Below the pieces are notes generated by a model. It did not search any database. It saw nothing but the letters and a program-made list of their open reading frames with translations, and was not told the DNA's origin. Positions 23,310-34,559 of a stretch of DNA of 64,000 nucleotides are shown here, one piece after another; the stretch's first letter is position 1; each line of letters begins with the position of its first letter. Made by a program: the position numbers and the translations under genes. Source of the stretch: Delphinapterus leucas (lineage: Eukaryota; Chordata; Mammalia; Artiodactyla; Monodontidae); assembly GCF_002288925.2 (NCBI RefSeq), contig NW_022098044.1:16572197-16636196 (forward strand), read 5' to 3'.

Positions 23310-23775
23310 GGGGTTGTGTTATTTTCCTAGGGCTGCCAGTAACAAATTGCCACGAACTGGGGGACTTAAAACAAAAACATGTATTCGCTCATAGTTCTGG
23401 AGGCTAGAAGCCTGAAATCAAGATGTTGGCAGAGTTAGTTCCCTGTGGAGGATGTAAGAGGATTTGCTCCATGCTTCTCTTCCAGCTTCTGATGGGTCCC
23501 AGAAACCCTTGGCAGTCCTTTGTTTGGGTCTGTCTTAACTCCAGCCTCTGCCCCCACATCCACCTGGCCTTTTCTGTGTGTGTCTCTGTGTGTTTTCTCT
23601 CCTCTCCTTACAAAGACACCAATCCCTGGATTTATGGCCCACCCTAAATCCAGGATGATCTAATCTCGAGATCCTTAACTCAATTACATTTGCAAAAACT
23701 ATATCCAAATCAAGTCACATTCTAAAGTTCCAAGTGAACATGAATTTTGGGAGGCCACTATTCATCCACTGTAGG
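23310..23775 (+). repeat. Old dispersed repeat, same family as 44400-44880
   Basis: GGGCTGCCAGTAACAAATTG, ATAGTTCTGGAGGCTAGAAG and ATTTTGGGAGGCCACTATTC are blocks of a widespread mammalian repeat. The copy at 44400-44880 shares the same order. The family is not named. Confidence 0.5.
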
Positions 23776-23955
23776 GGTATAAGGGACTCAAATCCTCATC
23801 TACCTTATCAGGAAGCCAACAGATGATGTCTAAAATTGATAAATCAAGAAATAACCTAAGCATGTTATCGTGACCTAGGGGTGGGGAGAATTAAAGGCTT
23901 GAACAGGGTTCCCCAGGAGACTAGGGAAAAGTTGGATGGGGGACCACTCTTTTTC

Positions 23956-24117
23956 TTTTTTTTTTTTACATCTTTATTGGAGTATAATTGCTTTACAATG
24001 GTGTGTTAGTTTCTGCTTTATAACAAAGTGAATCAGTTATACATATACATATGTTCCCATATCTCTTCCCTCTTGCGTCTCCCTCCCTCCCACCCTCCCT
24101 ATCCCACCCCTCCAGGC
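23956..24117 (-). mobile_element. Very short 5'-truncated L1, antisense
   Basis: A T-rich tail is followed by ATCTTTATTGGAGTATAATT and GTGTGTTAGTTTCTGCTTTA. The flanks repeat GGGACCACTCTTTTTC at about 23940-23955 and 24119-24134, so this about 160-base piece is a complete insertion event. Confidence 0.9.
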
Positions 24118-24199
24118 GGGGACCACTCTTTTTCATACTTAATGTTTTCCAGTACTTCTTGATTCTAAATTATCAAATTACATTTTTTTGATAACCCAA

Positions 24200-24770
24200 A
24201 ATTAAGAAGAAAGTCACCCATGTGCTTTTTATTCATTATGCTTTTCTGCACTTATCTAGAAAAAATATTTTTTTTTAATTTCAAGTGAATGAAAATTCCT
24301 CTTACCCGGTGATAATTAGAGTTAGCATGTTGATGTATATATATTCTCCCCAGATTTTCTAGGTTGATCAGACTATGCAATAGTGAAACCAGTTAATTTC
24401 CACCTCACTTCATAATATAAACATATCTCCATGTTATCTTTGTATCATAATGAGCATTATTTTTATTGGCTACATAAAATGCCATATAGTAAAAGAACCA
24501 TAATTTACTTTAAATTAGTTCCTATTTTTTCACATTATAAATAACAGTGAAATAAATATCTTTGAGAAGTTTTCTGTTGTATTCAGATGACTTCCTTGAA
24601 ATATATTCCAGTTTCTAGAAGGTTCTATTACAGAGGCATGGCCGTTTTGAAGACTTTGGATATATTTACCAAAGTACCTTTTGGGGGAGAAAGAGGAGGT
24701 AACAATGTGTCCTACCACCAGGTCATATAAAATGTTGGTCTTTCTTCTCAACCTTCTCTTCTCAGTGAAA
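24200..24770 (-). repeat. Old L1M 3' region, antisense
   Basis: Degraded antisense L1M features: CATGTTATCTTTGTATCATA, ATTTTTATTGGCTACATAAA and ACTTCCTTGAAATATATTCC. Edges are approximate. Confidence 0.4.
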
Positions 24771-25414
24771 GCTTATATGATAGGATACTGATTACGTTTT
24801 TCCTGCTGCCCCCAAATTTTACTTATAGTCCCAAAGCAGAGGACTCTGATATTACCCACAGGGGTTACTGAAAAGTAGGCAAACTGTCCTTCAATGCTGA
24901 CCTCCAGCCAGCCAATAGAAGTAGAAAACTGAAGTCCTTTTGACAGATCCCCATCCATTTTTTTGGTTTTAATTTCCTTCTGTTCTGTTTTCTGATCACT
25001 TCTTTACTTTCTGTCACTACAACGTGAACCAGGGTCATCTTATATTTTCCCTACCCCAGCCCTAGAATCAACTATTTCTTCAAGGAGCCCTAGTTCCTTT
25101 TATTGGAGAATGTGGTTTAGAAATTAAGAGGCGGGCTTTGAGTATGCTCATTGTTACTGGAGTGTCACTGTTTCAGGCCCTCTGGGCAGAAAGAGCTAGG
25201 AAATATATGTATCCATGCCACCTTATGTTATTAAACCAGCTGAGGGGGTTTTTTGCTTTATACTGCCAAACTTCAGGTGCTGAGGAAAGCATCAGGGCTT
25301 GAGCCATCCTGAATTTTCTCTGTCCAAGAAGGCAACCTGCTAGCGAAAAAAGGGACCCCAGCAATTTTTTGTTGCATGCACTACTGCGATAGATAAAATA
25401 AGTCTCTCAGTTAA
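24771..25414. other. Unassigned DNA, no gene identified
   Basis: Minus frames at 24773-24958 and 25173-25364 are unsupported by splice signals. Confidence 0.3.
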
Positions 25415-25505
25415 AGTGGCATTTCAGATAAACAACAAATAAATTTTTAGTCTAAGTACGTCCCATGCAAATATTCTTTATCTGAAGTTCCGATTTGCAT
25501 GGAGT
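25415..25505. repeat. Half copy of a palindromic DNA-transposon relic
   Basis: The block CAGATAAACAACAAATAAAT followed by AAGTACGTCCCATGCAAATA matches one arm of the palindrome at 55857-56041. Confidence 0.5.
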
Positions 25506-25839
25506 CTTGTATTTTTATTTGTTAATTCTGGCGACCTCACAGTGGGGGCAGAAGTTGAAGTAGGGGTTATAAGAGCTTGGCTAGAGGAAGCATCATCACA
25601 TCAAAGAAGTACAAAGACCTGAGTTCCTGCATAATCTCTGTACCTGCTCCCAACAGGGCCTGTCATATAAAGGGCATCATGAGCCAAGAAAAATCTATAA
25701 ATAACATCAATGTCAATAAACTTGGTACACCTAGGTGTCCTTCAGAAGGCAGTTCAAATGTCACATCCTCTTTGAAGTTTCTTTAACTCTCCCCCAAGCC
25801 AAACAAACAGTGACTTGGCTGTGTTCTCCAAAGCCCCAT
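25506..25839. other. Unassigned DNA, no gene seen
   Basis: One short plus frame (25577-25786) has no supporting signals. Confidence 0.3.
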
Positions 25840-26055
25840 GTCCACGTTCCCATACAGGCCCTAGCAATCTAAAGAAGAGGCAGGCATTGTTGCTGGACCA
25901 TTGAGGTGATTGCTCTGCAGGTCTCTGAGCTCTCTGTGTGCAGAGCTCTCACTCTGTCTATCTCTGTAGAAGCAGCACCTACCATAGTCCCAGAAAGAGT
26001 CTGCAGAGGCTCTATAAACGTTTGTTCAATGAACAAGTGAATAAATGAATGATCG
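25840..26055 (+). repeat. L2 3' end fragment
   Basis: The 3' end AACGTTTGTTCAATGAACAA followed by GTGAATAAATGAATG is the common L2 terminus, with a degraded body before it. Confidence 0.45.
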
Positions 26056-26319
26056 TTCCCATTTTAGAGATGGAGGAACCACGACCCAGAGAAATTCAAT
26101 TCAATTTAAGTCCACACTTTTGTCTGGTTTTTGTTTTTGTTTTTGTTTTTGGTGGGGGGTGTTCTATTTTAATGGGTCCATCATGAACAAGAATAATAAA
26201 TGATGCTTCAGAAGCTGGAGTGGAGGACCTTGATGTGCAGTGATGGGCACAGGTGTCTGCTGTGAAGGACGCTGAGCCCTGCCCTTCCTAGCCTGGGGCC
26301 AACGTGGCATTGAAGGTGG

Positions 26320-26460
26320 CTGGCCAACTGCTGCCTTTTGGATTGAAGTCAAAAGCTTCAGGTTCCATTCTGACTCTGACCTTGGGCAAATCACTCTGTC
26401 TCCATTTTCTCCTCTGCAAACTGCCAGGAATGATCTAAACGAAGCGATCTCTGAACTGCT
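26320..26460 (+). repeat. MIR fragment
   Basis: Sense MIR core TCTGACCTTGGGCAAATCAC followed by CTCCATTTTCTCCTCTGCAA. The minus-strand frame at 26164-26667 runs through this and the neighbouring L2-like piece and is not a gene. Confidence 0.7.
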
Positions 26461-26469
26461 TTGGGCTTG

Positions 26470-26650
26470 TTTCTCTGTTTGTTCATCAACTAGCATTTGT
26501 TGAGCCCCTTCTGTCTGGATCTCTGAGGATACGAATTGAGATACAGTCCCTGTCCTCTGGGAACTCGCAGCCCATTGGAAAGACAGAGAAGTGAAATTGA
26601 CTGGTCTGCAGTATGGCTGGTACCATGATATTAAAAGCAGTGGCCTCCAC
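26470..26650 (-). repeat. L2 3' end, antisense
   Basis: GCATTTGTTGAGCCCCTTCT, then GAGATACAGTCCCTGTCCTC and CTCGCAGCCCATTGGAAAGA: the antisense order of the L2 3' region. Confidence 0.55.
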
Positions 26651-26654
26651 TTAT

Positions 26655-26870
26655 TTTGCACGCACACTCACCATGTGCCAGCAACAGCACCAATTCCCAC
26701 TGTCGTCTCGTGACTGGGTGTCATTTTAATCCTCATTTAGGGAGGTGACATGACCTGGTCAAGGTCACTTAGCTAGTAATCGCTAGAGCTGCCATTGAAA
26801 CTCAAGTTTGTCTGATTCAAAAAACTAGCACTCGTAACCAATCAGGTATGCAGCTTCCCTGATAAAAGTA
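26655..26870 (-). repeat. MIR fragment, antisense
   Basis: CTCACCATGTGCCAGCAACA, TTTTAATCCTCATTTAGGGA and GGTCAAGGTCACTTAGCTAG follow the antisense MIR order. Confidence 0.6.
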
Positions 26871-27009
26871 TGAAAAGTGCAATGGAAGGTGCAAAGTAGG
26901 GCATAGGGAAAGTTTCTTAAGGCCCTTCTAACTATGACACAAAATCTGGGAGCAATGTAAAATAATTTAAATAATAATAGGTATCAAATATAGAATTTAC
27001 CATGTTCTA

Positions 27010-27470
27010 TAGAGAGCATTGTTAAAACACTTTAAATATATTAAGCATTTAATCCTCAAAAAAGCCATATGGGGGCTTCCCTGGTGGCGCAGTGGTTGAG
27101 AGTCCGCCTGCCGATGCAGGGGACACGGGTTCGTGCCCCGGTCCGGGAAGATCCCACATGCCGCGGAGCGGCTGGGCCCGTGAGCCATGGTCGCTGAGCC
27201 TGCGCGTCCAGAGGAGCCTGTGATCCGCAACGAGAGAGGCCACAACAGTGAGAGGCTCGCGTACCGCAAAAAAAACAAAAACAAAACAGAAAGCCATATG
27301 AGGTCGGTACTATAATCCCCATTTCACAGATGAGGAAGATGAAGCACAGAGAAGCAAATTTCCAAAGTCACACAGCCTATTTACTGGCAGAGCTGGAATT
27401 TGAAGCTAGACAGTTTGGCTCCAAAACCTGTGCTCTGGTCCATTATGCTCTACTGTCAAAGTCAAACGTA
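27010..27470 (-). repeat. MIR, antisense, split by a CHR SINE
   Basis: The left part has ACACTTTAAATATATTAAGC and TTTAATCCTCAAAAAAGC. The right part resumes with CCCCATTTCACAGATGAGGA and AGTCACACAGCCTATTTACT. The SINE at 27072-27289 separates them. Confidence 0.75.
27072..27289 (+). mobile_element. CHR SINE, young subfamily
   Basis: The young CHR form with target duplications AAAGCCATATG at 27061-27071 and 27290-27300. The copy carries a small local duplication (GAGGAG) before its CCTGTGATCCGCAACG block. Confidence 0.95.
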
Positions 27471-27534
27471 AATGACAAATTGGAAGAAAAAAAATATTTG
27501 AAACTCATATCACAAAGGGTTAACCTCCCTAATA

Positions 27535-28295
27535 TATTAAGAGCTCCCCCTAAGAAAAAGGCCAACAACTCCATAGAAAAATAGGCAAAGCTTATGAATA
27601 GATAGCTCACTGAGATTAAATACATATACAAAAAACGCAGATTTTAAGTCTGCTGAGATGCCACTTCTCACTGACCAGATTGGCAAAAACCCAAAAGTTT
27701 GACAAAACACTCTTCTGAGGCTGTGGGAAATGGCCTCACATCCATTACTGGGGGGAATGCAAATCAGTATAAGATCTATGGATGGCACTTTAAAATGGCA
27801 AACCTATATGCTTGGCAATTCTACATCTAGAAATTTTTCTCCAGGTAACTCTCCCATGCAAAATGGCATTAATGCAAGGCTCATCTTGCAGCCTTCTTTG
27901 TGACAGCAAAGTCCTGAAAACAACCTTAATGCCCGTCAACAGAAACTGGTTGAATACATTTGGCACATCCATATGATGGAATACTTTGAACTTGTATGGA
28001 TAGATATGAGACAATTTCAAGATACATGAAGGAAAAAAGGTGCAGAACAGTGTGTGTGATACATTATTCTCTTGTGTATATTCTTTTGTGTAAAAAGAAA
28101 AAGAAAGGAATATTTCTTGTATTGACTTGTACAGATATAAAAAATACCTTCGGGGCAAGATAGGAAAGGAGTAGATGGAGGGCAAGGATGGGAAGGAGAA
28201 CTTCCTTATATACCTTTTGCATTTTTTGAGTCTTGAACCACATATTTGTATTTATTATTTTTAAAATTTAACAAAGAATTTTTAAATGAAAAAAG
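27535..28295 (+). mobile_element. Old L1 (L1ME-type) ORF2 end and 3' UTR
   Basis: Sense L1 order: AATAGGCAAAGCTTATGAAT, ATTACTGGGGGGAATGCAAA, AACAACCTTAATGCCCGTCA and TTGAGTCTTGAACCACATAT. The minus frame at 27790-28185 is chance. Confidence 0.65.
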
Positions 28296-28494
28296 AAAGG
28301 CCTTTCAGAGGAGGGGTCATTTTAGGACTCTCTGGCTCCAAGATGAAAACTCAATGGTCCTGTAATGAGATAGACTCTTAATGAATCCATCAGGGCTAAA
28401 AAAACAAAAGGGATATTAAAGATCCCCATGGGTGCAGGGAAATCCATTGCTTTTCCCCATTACGCTCCTGAGGCTCATTCAAAGCTAAGACTCA

Positions 28495-28696
28495 TGGGCT
28501 TCCCTGGTGGCGCAGTGGTTGGGAGTTCGCCTACCGATGCAGGGGACGCGGGTTCGTGCCCCGGTCCAGGAGGATCCCACATGCCGCAGAGCGGGTGGGC
28601 CCGTGAGCCATGGCCGCTGGGCCTGCGCATCCGGAGCCTGTGCTCCCGCAACGGGAGAGGCGGCAACAGTGAGAGGCCCGCGTACTGCAAAAAAAA
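28495..28696 (+). mobile_element. CHR SINE, young subfamily
   Basis: Young CHR form. Target duplications AAAGCTAAGACTCA (28481-28494) and AAAGCTAAAACTCA (28697-28710) differ by one base. Confidence 0.94.
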
Positions 28697-28710
28697 AAAG
28701 CTAAAACTCA

Positions 28711-29560
28711 GGCGTCACTGACATCTGGTAACATAGGTAACCGTGGGCAACCAGGCTTCTCTCATGGTTGTCATGGCAACGGTGATGTTCCTACAGTTGG
28801 GTTTTCATTGTGAGCTAATTATCAAGCCTTGTGGTGGGCTCCTCCACATTTGCTGTTATTTACATTAATGACGGTTACGTATGAGCTTAAATCAGCTGCA
28901 ATTTCAATCAAACTGTTAAGAGAGGCTGCAAATTGAGTCAGATTTACATACCCTTCCAACAAGGCCGGCAAACCTTTTGAATTGTATCCGTGGTGCAGTT
29001 CAGGGATGGGGGACCACTTGCACAGCAGCCATCAAGCCGCTGGATGGCCAGAGACCTCCCATGCTCCAACCCAAGATGGGCAGCCCTGTCCTTTCCTCCC
29101 CATCCACCGCAAGTCATAGGAGCAGACCCAGCAGGCTCTTGGTTTCAACCCAGTATATAGAGCAAAATTTCTGATTTATCAGAACTTTGTTAAACCCATA
29201 GCCCTATATAATTAGCCTTACTTTACACTGGAGAAATCTCAAGTTTCTGCTGCCCAGAGCATCTCCCCTGGAAAGTGATGGACCCAGGATCATTACCACA
29301 TCTCCGAGCTCCTTCCACTTTTGCTACCTCACTCAGGGGCTGGAGATGAAAATTTTATTTGTGTTTGGAAAGTAACACTGATTTTCATAAAGTTCATTTG
29401 TCTTAGTGAAAAGAACAAGTGCTTCTGCATCTACCAGCCAGAGGTCAGTAGGAAGTGGCTTGGTCCTGGCAGCCAAAGATCCTGCTTGTCTCTGACAAGC
29501 TGCCAGTGACTCTTAACCCCATATACACCTTTAACCCCTGATTGGAGTGGATACATTATG
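28711..29560. other. Unique DNA, no gene identified
   Basis: No recognised repeat. The part at about 28790-28960 is AT-balanced and slow-looking, for example TGCAATTTCAATCAAACTGT, and could be conserved non-coding DNA, but this is only an impression. Confidence 0.25.
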
Positions 29561-30060
29561 CTCACTGTTGACTGAAAAAAATTGCACAACCTAAAAGTTG
29601 AGAATTGTGTTTTATTTGGAGGACTTACTGAGGACTTAATCCTGGGATACATACAGCCTCTCAGATAGCTCTGAGGGACTATTCCAAAGAGGTGAGGGAG
29701 GAGCCAGAATATATAGGAGCTTTTGCAAAATAAAAAACAAAACAAACAAACAAAAAAACCCAGGTGGTCAAACATCAAAGATTACTGCTAATTAAAGAAA
29801 AATCTCAAGTTAATGCATTTAGCACTTTTCTATGCATGGGAAGATGCAAAAGCCTGGGCTTAATAAAATTATTCCTTTGATAGGCACCTTAGCTATCTAG
29901 GGCCAGTATCCCATTTTTCTCCATCCTGAATCCCCTGAGGGTGCATCATAGGGGCAGCTGCAGTGGCTAATGGTTTGATGGCAGCAACTTCCTTTGTTTA
30001 TTAATATGACAGGTGCCAATCTTTGTCCACATCACCCACATTCAAATACATTTCCATCTC
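29561..30060 (-). repeat. LTR-like artiodactyl repeat
   Basis: AAAGTTGAGAATTGTGTTTT, GCCTCTCAGATAGCTCTGAG, TATGCATGGGAAGATGCAAA and TTGATAGGCACCTTAGCTAT resemble a dispersed artiodactyl LTR/endogenous-retrovirus-derived repeat. No viral coding sequence is visible. Family, strand and edges are uncertain. Confidence 0.35.
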
Positions 30061-30177
30061 TCCCTGTGCTGTATTATTCGATTCTTCTGCTACATACCCT
30101 CTTAGAAGTGAATCCATTTTGATGGCCCATCATTGAAATACAATTAAAGGAAGGAAACAGAAGAAAGGAACTATCTG

Positions 30178-30301
30178 GTAGGGTTCTTTTGGTTGTTTTT
30201 ATTTTTTTGGCCATACCTTAGTTCCCTGACCAGGAATCGAACCTGTGCCCCCTACAGTGGAAGCTCGGAGTCTTAACCACTGGACCGCCGGGGAAGTCCC
30301 A
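30178..30301 (-). mobile_element. CHR-type SINE (short form)
   Basis: CCAGGAATCGAACCTGTGCC and GGACCGCCGGGGAAGTCCC mark an antisense short SINE. Target duplications GAACTATCTG lie at 30168-30177 and 30302-30311. Confidence 0.88.
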
Positions 30302-30311
30302 GAACTATCTG

Positions 30312-31376
30312 CTGTTCGGAAGAAGCATTGGCTGTTTCCCAACCTGTCCACACTCCTGCCCCAAGTAGGTGACGTATGGCTTCCTTTGAGCCTCAGTCAT
30401 GTGGAGCTGCTCCAACAGGAAGAGTTGGGGGTGAGTGAGGAGGACAATGGGGGCAGGGACCACGCGCTGCTGTTAGCTTTGACTGGTTCTGCATGTGTGA
30501 GTCCCAGCAACCAGCTTTCTGGCTTCAGAAGGAAGGAGGATGGTGTCAAAAAGCCATAGAAAATCTCCACATACATTCTACCTCTTATAGTTTTGTTTGG
30601 ATCAACCAACCCTTCTTGACAGGCAAAAAAGTGCCCTGAAGAAGTTCCACTCAGGCAGCCTTCATCCTCAGGGCAAAGGTTCTTAACCTGGGATTGAGCC
30701 ATATATCCCTGGGTGGGTTTCCAATACCAATGAACCCAAGGATGGTGTATACAAAATGTTCCACATGCAGCAGGTGTGAAGCTGCAGCCACCAATTCGGG
30801 TGTATGAGAAATTTAGCAATTCTTTACTTTTGCTCAATCGATTTAAATTTGTGTCTAAACGTTATACATTTGGTTTGGCCAGAAATTCAGACATTATTGG
30901 TCCTCCTACCATACTATCACCATTACCTTTATCCCGTTTTGTGATGGTCTTGGCTCACGTGCAGCAAAGAGGCCTTAGGAAGTCCCCTTGGTCATCGGTT
31001 CATACTGTTTATCACTGAGATGTCTCCTGTTCTAGCTCACATGGTTCTCAGATTCTGGAACCCTGCTGTGTCTGTGCCACATTTGGGCATTGGCTCTCCA
31101 GCATCCCCTCTGAGGACTTAGATCCTAGGTACCAGTGGGAGCCTTCAGATCCTTTACCTCAATACTAGGATTTAGAACTGAATTTGTGGACAGCAATAGG
31201 ATATACTGTGGGAGAGGGTGATATAAAGCAGGAGTCTTCAAACATTTTTGAAGGGGGAGTGTCCCCCCAAAAGAGTTTTATAACTCTGTGTCTCTTCAGA
31301 AATTTTAAAGTTAGCGTGCAAATGTTTTCATTCCCCAACAACATGGTTGCAAATTACATAATTTCCAATATATTAA
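30312..31376. other. Unique DNA, no gene identified
   Basis: Longer frames exist (minus 30397-30837, plus 30776-31018) but they overlap on opposite strands and have no recognised domain or convincing splice edges. Confidence 0.3.
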
Positions 31377-31390
31377 AAGAGCAGCATTTT

Positions 31391-31749
31391 TTTTTCTTTT
31401 AAAGTTATCTTTTCCAACTTTTTTTTTTTTGGCTGCATTGGGTCTTCGTTGCTGCTCACAGTCTTTCTCTAATTGTGGCAAGAGGGGGCTACTCTTCGTT
31501 GCAGTGCACGGGCTTCTCATTGTGGTGGCTTCTCTTGTGGAGCACAGGCTCTAGGCACGCGGGCTTCAGTAGTTGCAGCATGTGGGCTCAGTAGTTGTGG
31601 CTTGAGGACTCTAGAGCACAGGCTAAGTAGCTGTGGCGCACCGGCTTAGTTGTTCCGCAACACGTGGGATCTTCCCAGAGCAGGGCTTTAACCCATGTCC
31701 CCCAAATTGGCAGGAGGATTCTTAACCACTGTGTCACAAGGGAAGTCCC
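31391..31749 (-). mobile_element. CHR SINE (long form)
   Basis: Antisense long CHR element. Target duplications AAGAGCAGCATTTT lie at 31377-31390 and 31750-31763. It lies about 60 bases from an opposite-strand CHR SINE at 31807. Confidence 0.92.
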
Positions 31750-31806
31750 AAGAGCAGCATTTTAAAATAAAATTGTTACACTACGCTTTTAAACATAGCC
31801 AGTAGA

Positions 31807-32005
31807 GGGCTTCCCTGGTGGCGCAGTGGTTGAGAGTCCACCTACCGATGCAGGGGACACGGGTTCGTGCCCCGGTCTGGGAAGATCCCACATGCCACGG
31901 AGTGGTCTGCGCCCGTGAGCCATGGCCGCTGACCCTGCGCGTCAGGAGCCTGTGCTCCGCAACGGGAGGGGCCACAACAGTGAGAGGCCCACGTACCGCA
32001 AAAAA
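31807..32005 (+). mobile_element. CHR SINE, young subfamily
   Basis: Young CHR form with 16-base duplications AAACATAGCCAGTAGA at 31791-31806 and 32006-32021. Confidence 0.95.
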
Positions 32006-32021
32006 AAACATAGCCAGTAGA

Positions 32022-32424
32022 ATCTAAATATAGTGAGTTGATACTCATCATTAGTCTTTTAAGAAATACATGAATGAGCTCTTCATCAAAAAGCAAAAAA
32101 ACTTTTGTCAGAGCTCCCCAGCTAAAAATGATCAGAAACAAAGCTGTGTTTATTGACTTTTCGGAGAACACTTACCATGGGGAACTGTGGGGCATCTCAG
32201 TGTCAGGGTATTAGAAAGGACCCATAGGATTTGGCTCGTGTTAGGTACTTTACGGAGAATTCAAGGAAGTGGGTCTTTGCTCTGAATTAGATGCTGTCAG
32301 GATGCAGTGGTAATTCTATGTCGGGTTAAATAAATCTTAGCTAGAAGGAGGGAAGAATAAGGAAGACTAAAGCTTTAATTGGTAGACAAGCAATCACTCG
32401 TAGCTGGGAGAGCAGAATTATATT
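32022..32424. other. Unassigned DNA, no gene seen
   Basis: No repeat named and no splice-bounded frame. Confidence 0.3.
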
Positions 32425-33345
32425 AGTTTCCTTGCTTCATACAAATTACCGCAACTTTAGCAACTTAAATCAATACCATTTAAACTTTTTTAAAATTAAT
32501 TTATTTATTTTTGGTTGCGTTAGGTCTTCATTTCTGTGCGAGGGCTTTCTCTAGTTGGGGCAAGCGGGGGCCACTCTTCATCGTGACGTGCGGGCCTCTC
32601 ACTATCGCGGCCTCTCTTGTCGCGGAACACAGGCTCCAGACGCGCAGGCTCAGTAGTTGTGACTCACGGGCCTAGTTGCTCCGCGGCATGTGGTATCCTC
32701 CCAGACCAGGGCTCAAACCCGTGTCCCCTGCATTAGCAGGCAGATTCTCAACCACTGCACCACCAGGGAAGCCCAATCAATACCATTTAGTATCTCACAG
32801 TGTCAGGCTGGGGCATGGCCTAACTGGGTCCTCTGCTCAGGGTCTCACAAAACTGGAATCCAGGTGCTGACCAGGCTGCATTCTCATCTGGAGGCTTGAC
32901 CAGGGGAGGATACATCTTCAATCTCCCTCAAGTTGTTGGCAGAGTTCATTCCTTTGCAACTGTAAAATTCATGGCAATGTGTTTCTTCAAAGTCAACAAA
33001 GGACAGAGACCCTCTGCTGATGGAGTCTCTGCCATCAGCGAAAGCCTAGACCTTCTGCTAAAGGCCTCCCTTGATTAGGTCAGGGCCACCCAGGAAGTCT
33101 CCTTATTGATGAATTCAAAGGCAGCTGATTAGGGACCTTACTTATATCTGCAAAACCCCTTCAGCTTTGCCATAAAATGTAAAACAATCATGGGAGTAAT
33201 ACCCCATCAGCTTTATCAGATTTGATTTGCTAAAAGCAAGTCACAGGTCCCACCCAGTCAAGGGGAGGGGACTACACAAAGGCAAAACTCCAGGGAACGG
33301 GAATCATGAGACACCCCTCTAGGGGTAGTTACCATAGGGGTATTT
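32425..33345 (+). repeat. Old dispersed repeat split by a CHR SINE
   Basis: The body has CCTTGCTTCATACAAATTAC, GGGTCCTCTGCTCAGGGTCT, GAGGCTTGACCAGGGGAGGA and CACCCAGTCAAGGGGAGGGG. This block order is seen in a medium-age mammalian repeat. The family is not named. Confidence 0.45.
32484..32775 (-). mobile_element. CHR SINE (long form)
   Basis: Antisense element ending in CACTGCACCACCAGGGAAGC. Target duplications AATCAATACCATTTA lie at 32469-32483 and about 32775-32789. Confidence 0.93.
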
Positions 33346-34559
33346 GGGATTATTTTGGTTTGCCCAGTGACTTTGTTTTGGTCTCTGTTTAGACAAGATT
33401 ATAAAGTGGTCCTATTTCTTATTTGGCTCACATCACCAGGTCACAGAGTGACACGGTCTGATGCTAGTATACTGTGAGATCGTCATGGTACCCAGGAGAA
33501 AGCCACATGTCAGGCTGTGAGTGCCAGCTCAGCTTCTAACAACACTGAGGCCAAGCTTTTGGTGTCAAGCTCGCCCCCCAGATGTGAGAGGTTGCCTCTT
33601 GCTTACTTTTACAGCTTTCCTTTGTCCCTTGAATAGTCATTTCCCTTTCACTTCCCCCATAGAATTATATTCTAATGTAACCATTTATATTTTGTAGACC
33701 ACTCTATCAGACTATTCAGTGGCAAAAATATGAATATAAAGTGAATCTTTTTATTTTCTATATAAGGCTGTTAAAAAAATTCTTCCAGTTTGAGTTGGCA
33801 CTACAATTGTGATTAGTATGGAACTGATCAAAGTAACATAGACATATACATTCTGACATATAATTTTTAAATATGTAAAGTTAAATCTTATTAAAATGTA
33901 TCTACTAATGAAATGTATGGGACTGGCTTTATTTCCAATCAATTCGTTCATTCCTGGATGAATATTAGCAATTACCAGCATGGGAACAGTTCAGCATCAA
34001 CTCTCTTTCTAATTTGTGTTTGTCTAGATGCAAGTACTGAGAAATCTTGTTCATATAAATAAATAGTCGGAAATGGAAGGCTGTCTGTTAAAATAATGTC
34101 ATTCAAGTCTTTGAACTGCTGAATTATATGCCTGTTGTGACATTTAAGTTAACATTTGTTAAACAGAGCACTGAGGTGTGGAATGTTCAACAAAGTACCA
34201 CAAGGTGTTTGAAATAAAGAAGTTTGTTACTCAGGTTCTGGAAGAGGTACCTAGTTCAACACCAATATCTTTGAATCAACCCTTTGCTGATAGCTTAAAA
34301 GTTTGTATGCCCAGGGCAATGTGCCAGAGTTAGATCCAGGATGGGCAAGAAGTAGGAAAATGAGGATTATGAGAGAAGAAACAGGAAAGGAAACCCTGTG
34401 CTTTCATCTCAAAAGGGTTCCCAAAAGGAAGATCAATTTTCAGAAGAGAATGCATATGAAAATACAGGGTCTGGAAATTGAGTCCCTTAAAACAATCCCC
34501 ATATACTTTGTAGAATGTACATGCAAGAGTAATCCAATTTGGAGATACTGATCTAAAGC
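33346..34559. other. Unassigned AT-rich DNA, no gene seen
   Basis: No convincing gene. A plus frame at 34303-34551 lacks splice support. Confidence 0.3.

Noticed and set aside
26164..26667. 167-codon minus-strand frame
   Set aside because: It overlaps a sense MIR core and an antisense L2 end, with no splice sites or domain.
29561..30060. Intact endogenous retrovirus
   Set aside because: Only an LTR-like segment is visible. No gag, pol or env reading frame lies beside it.
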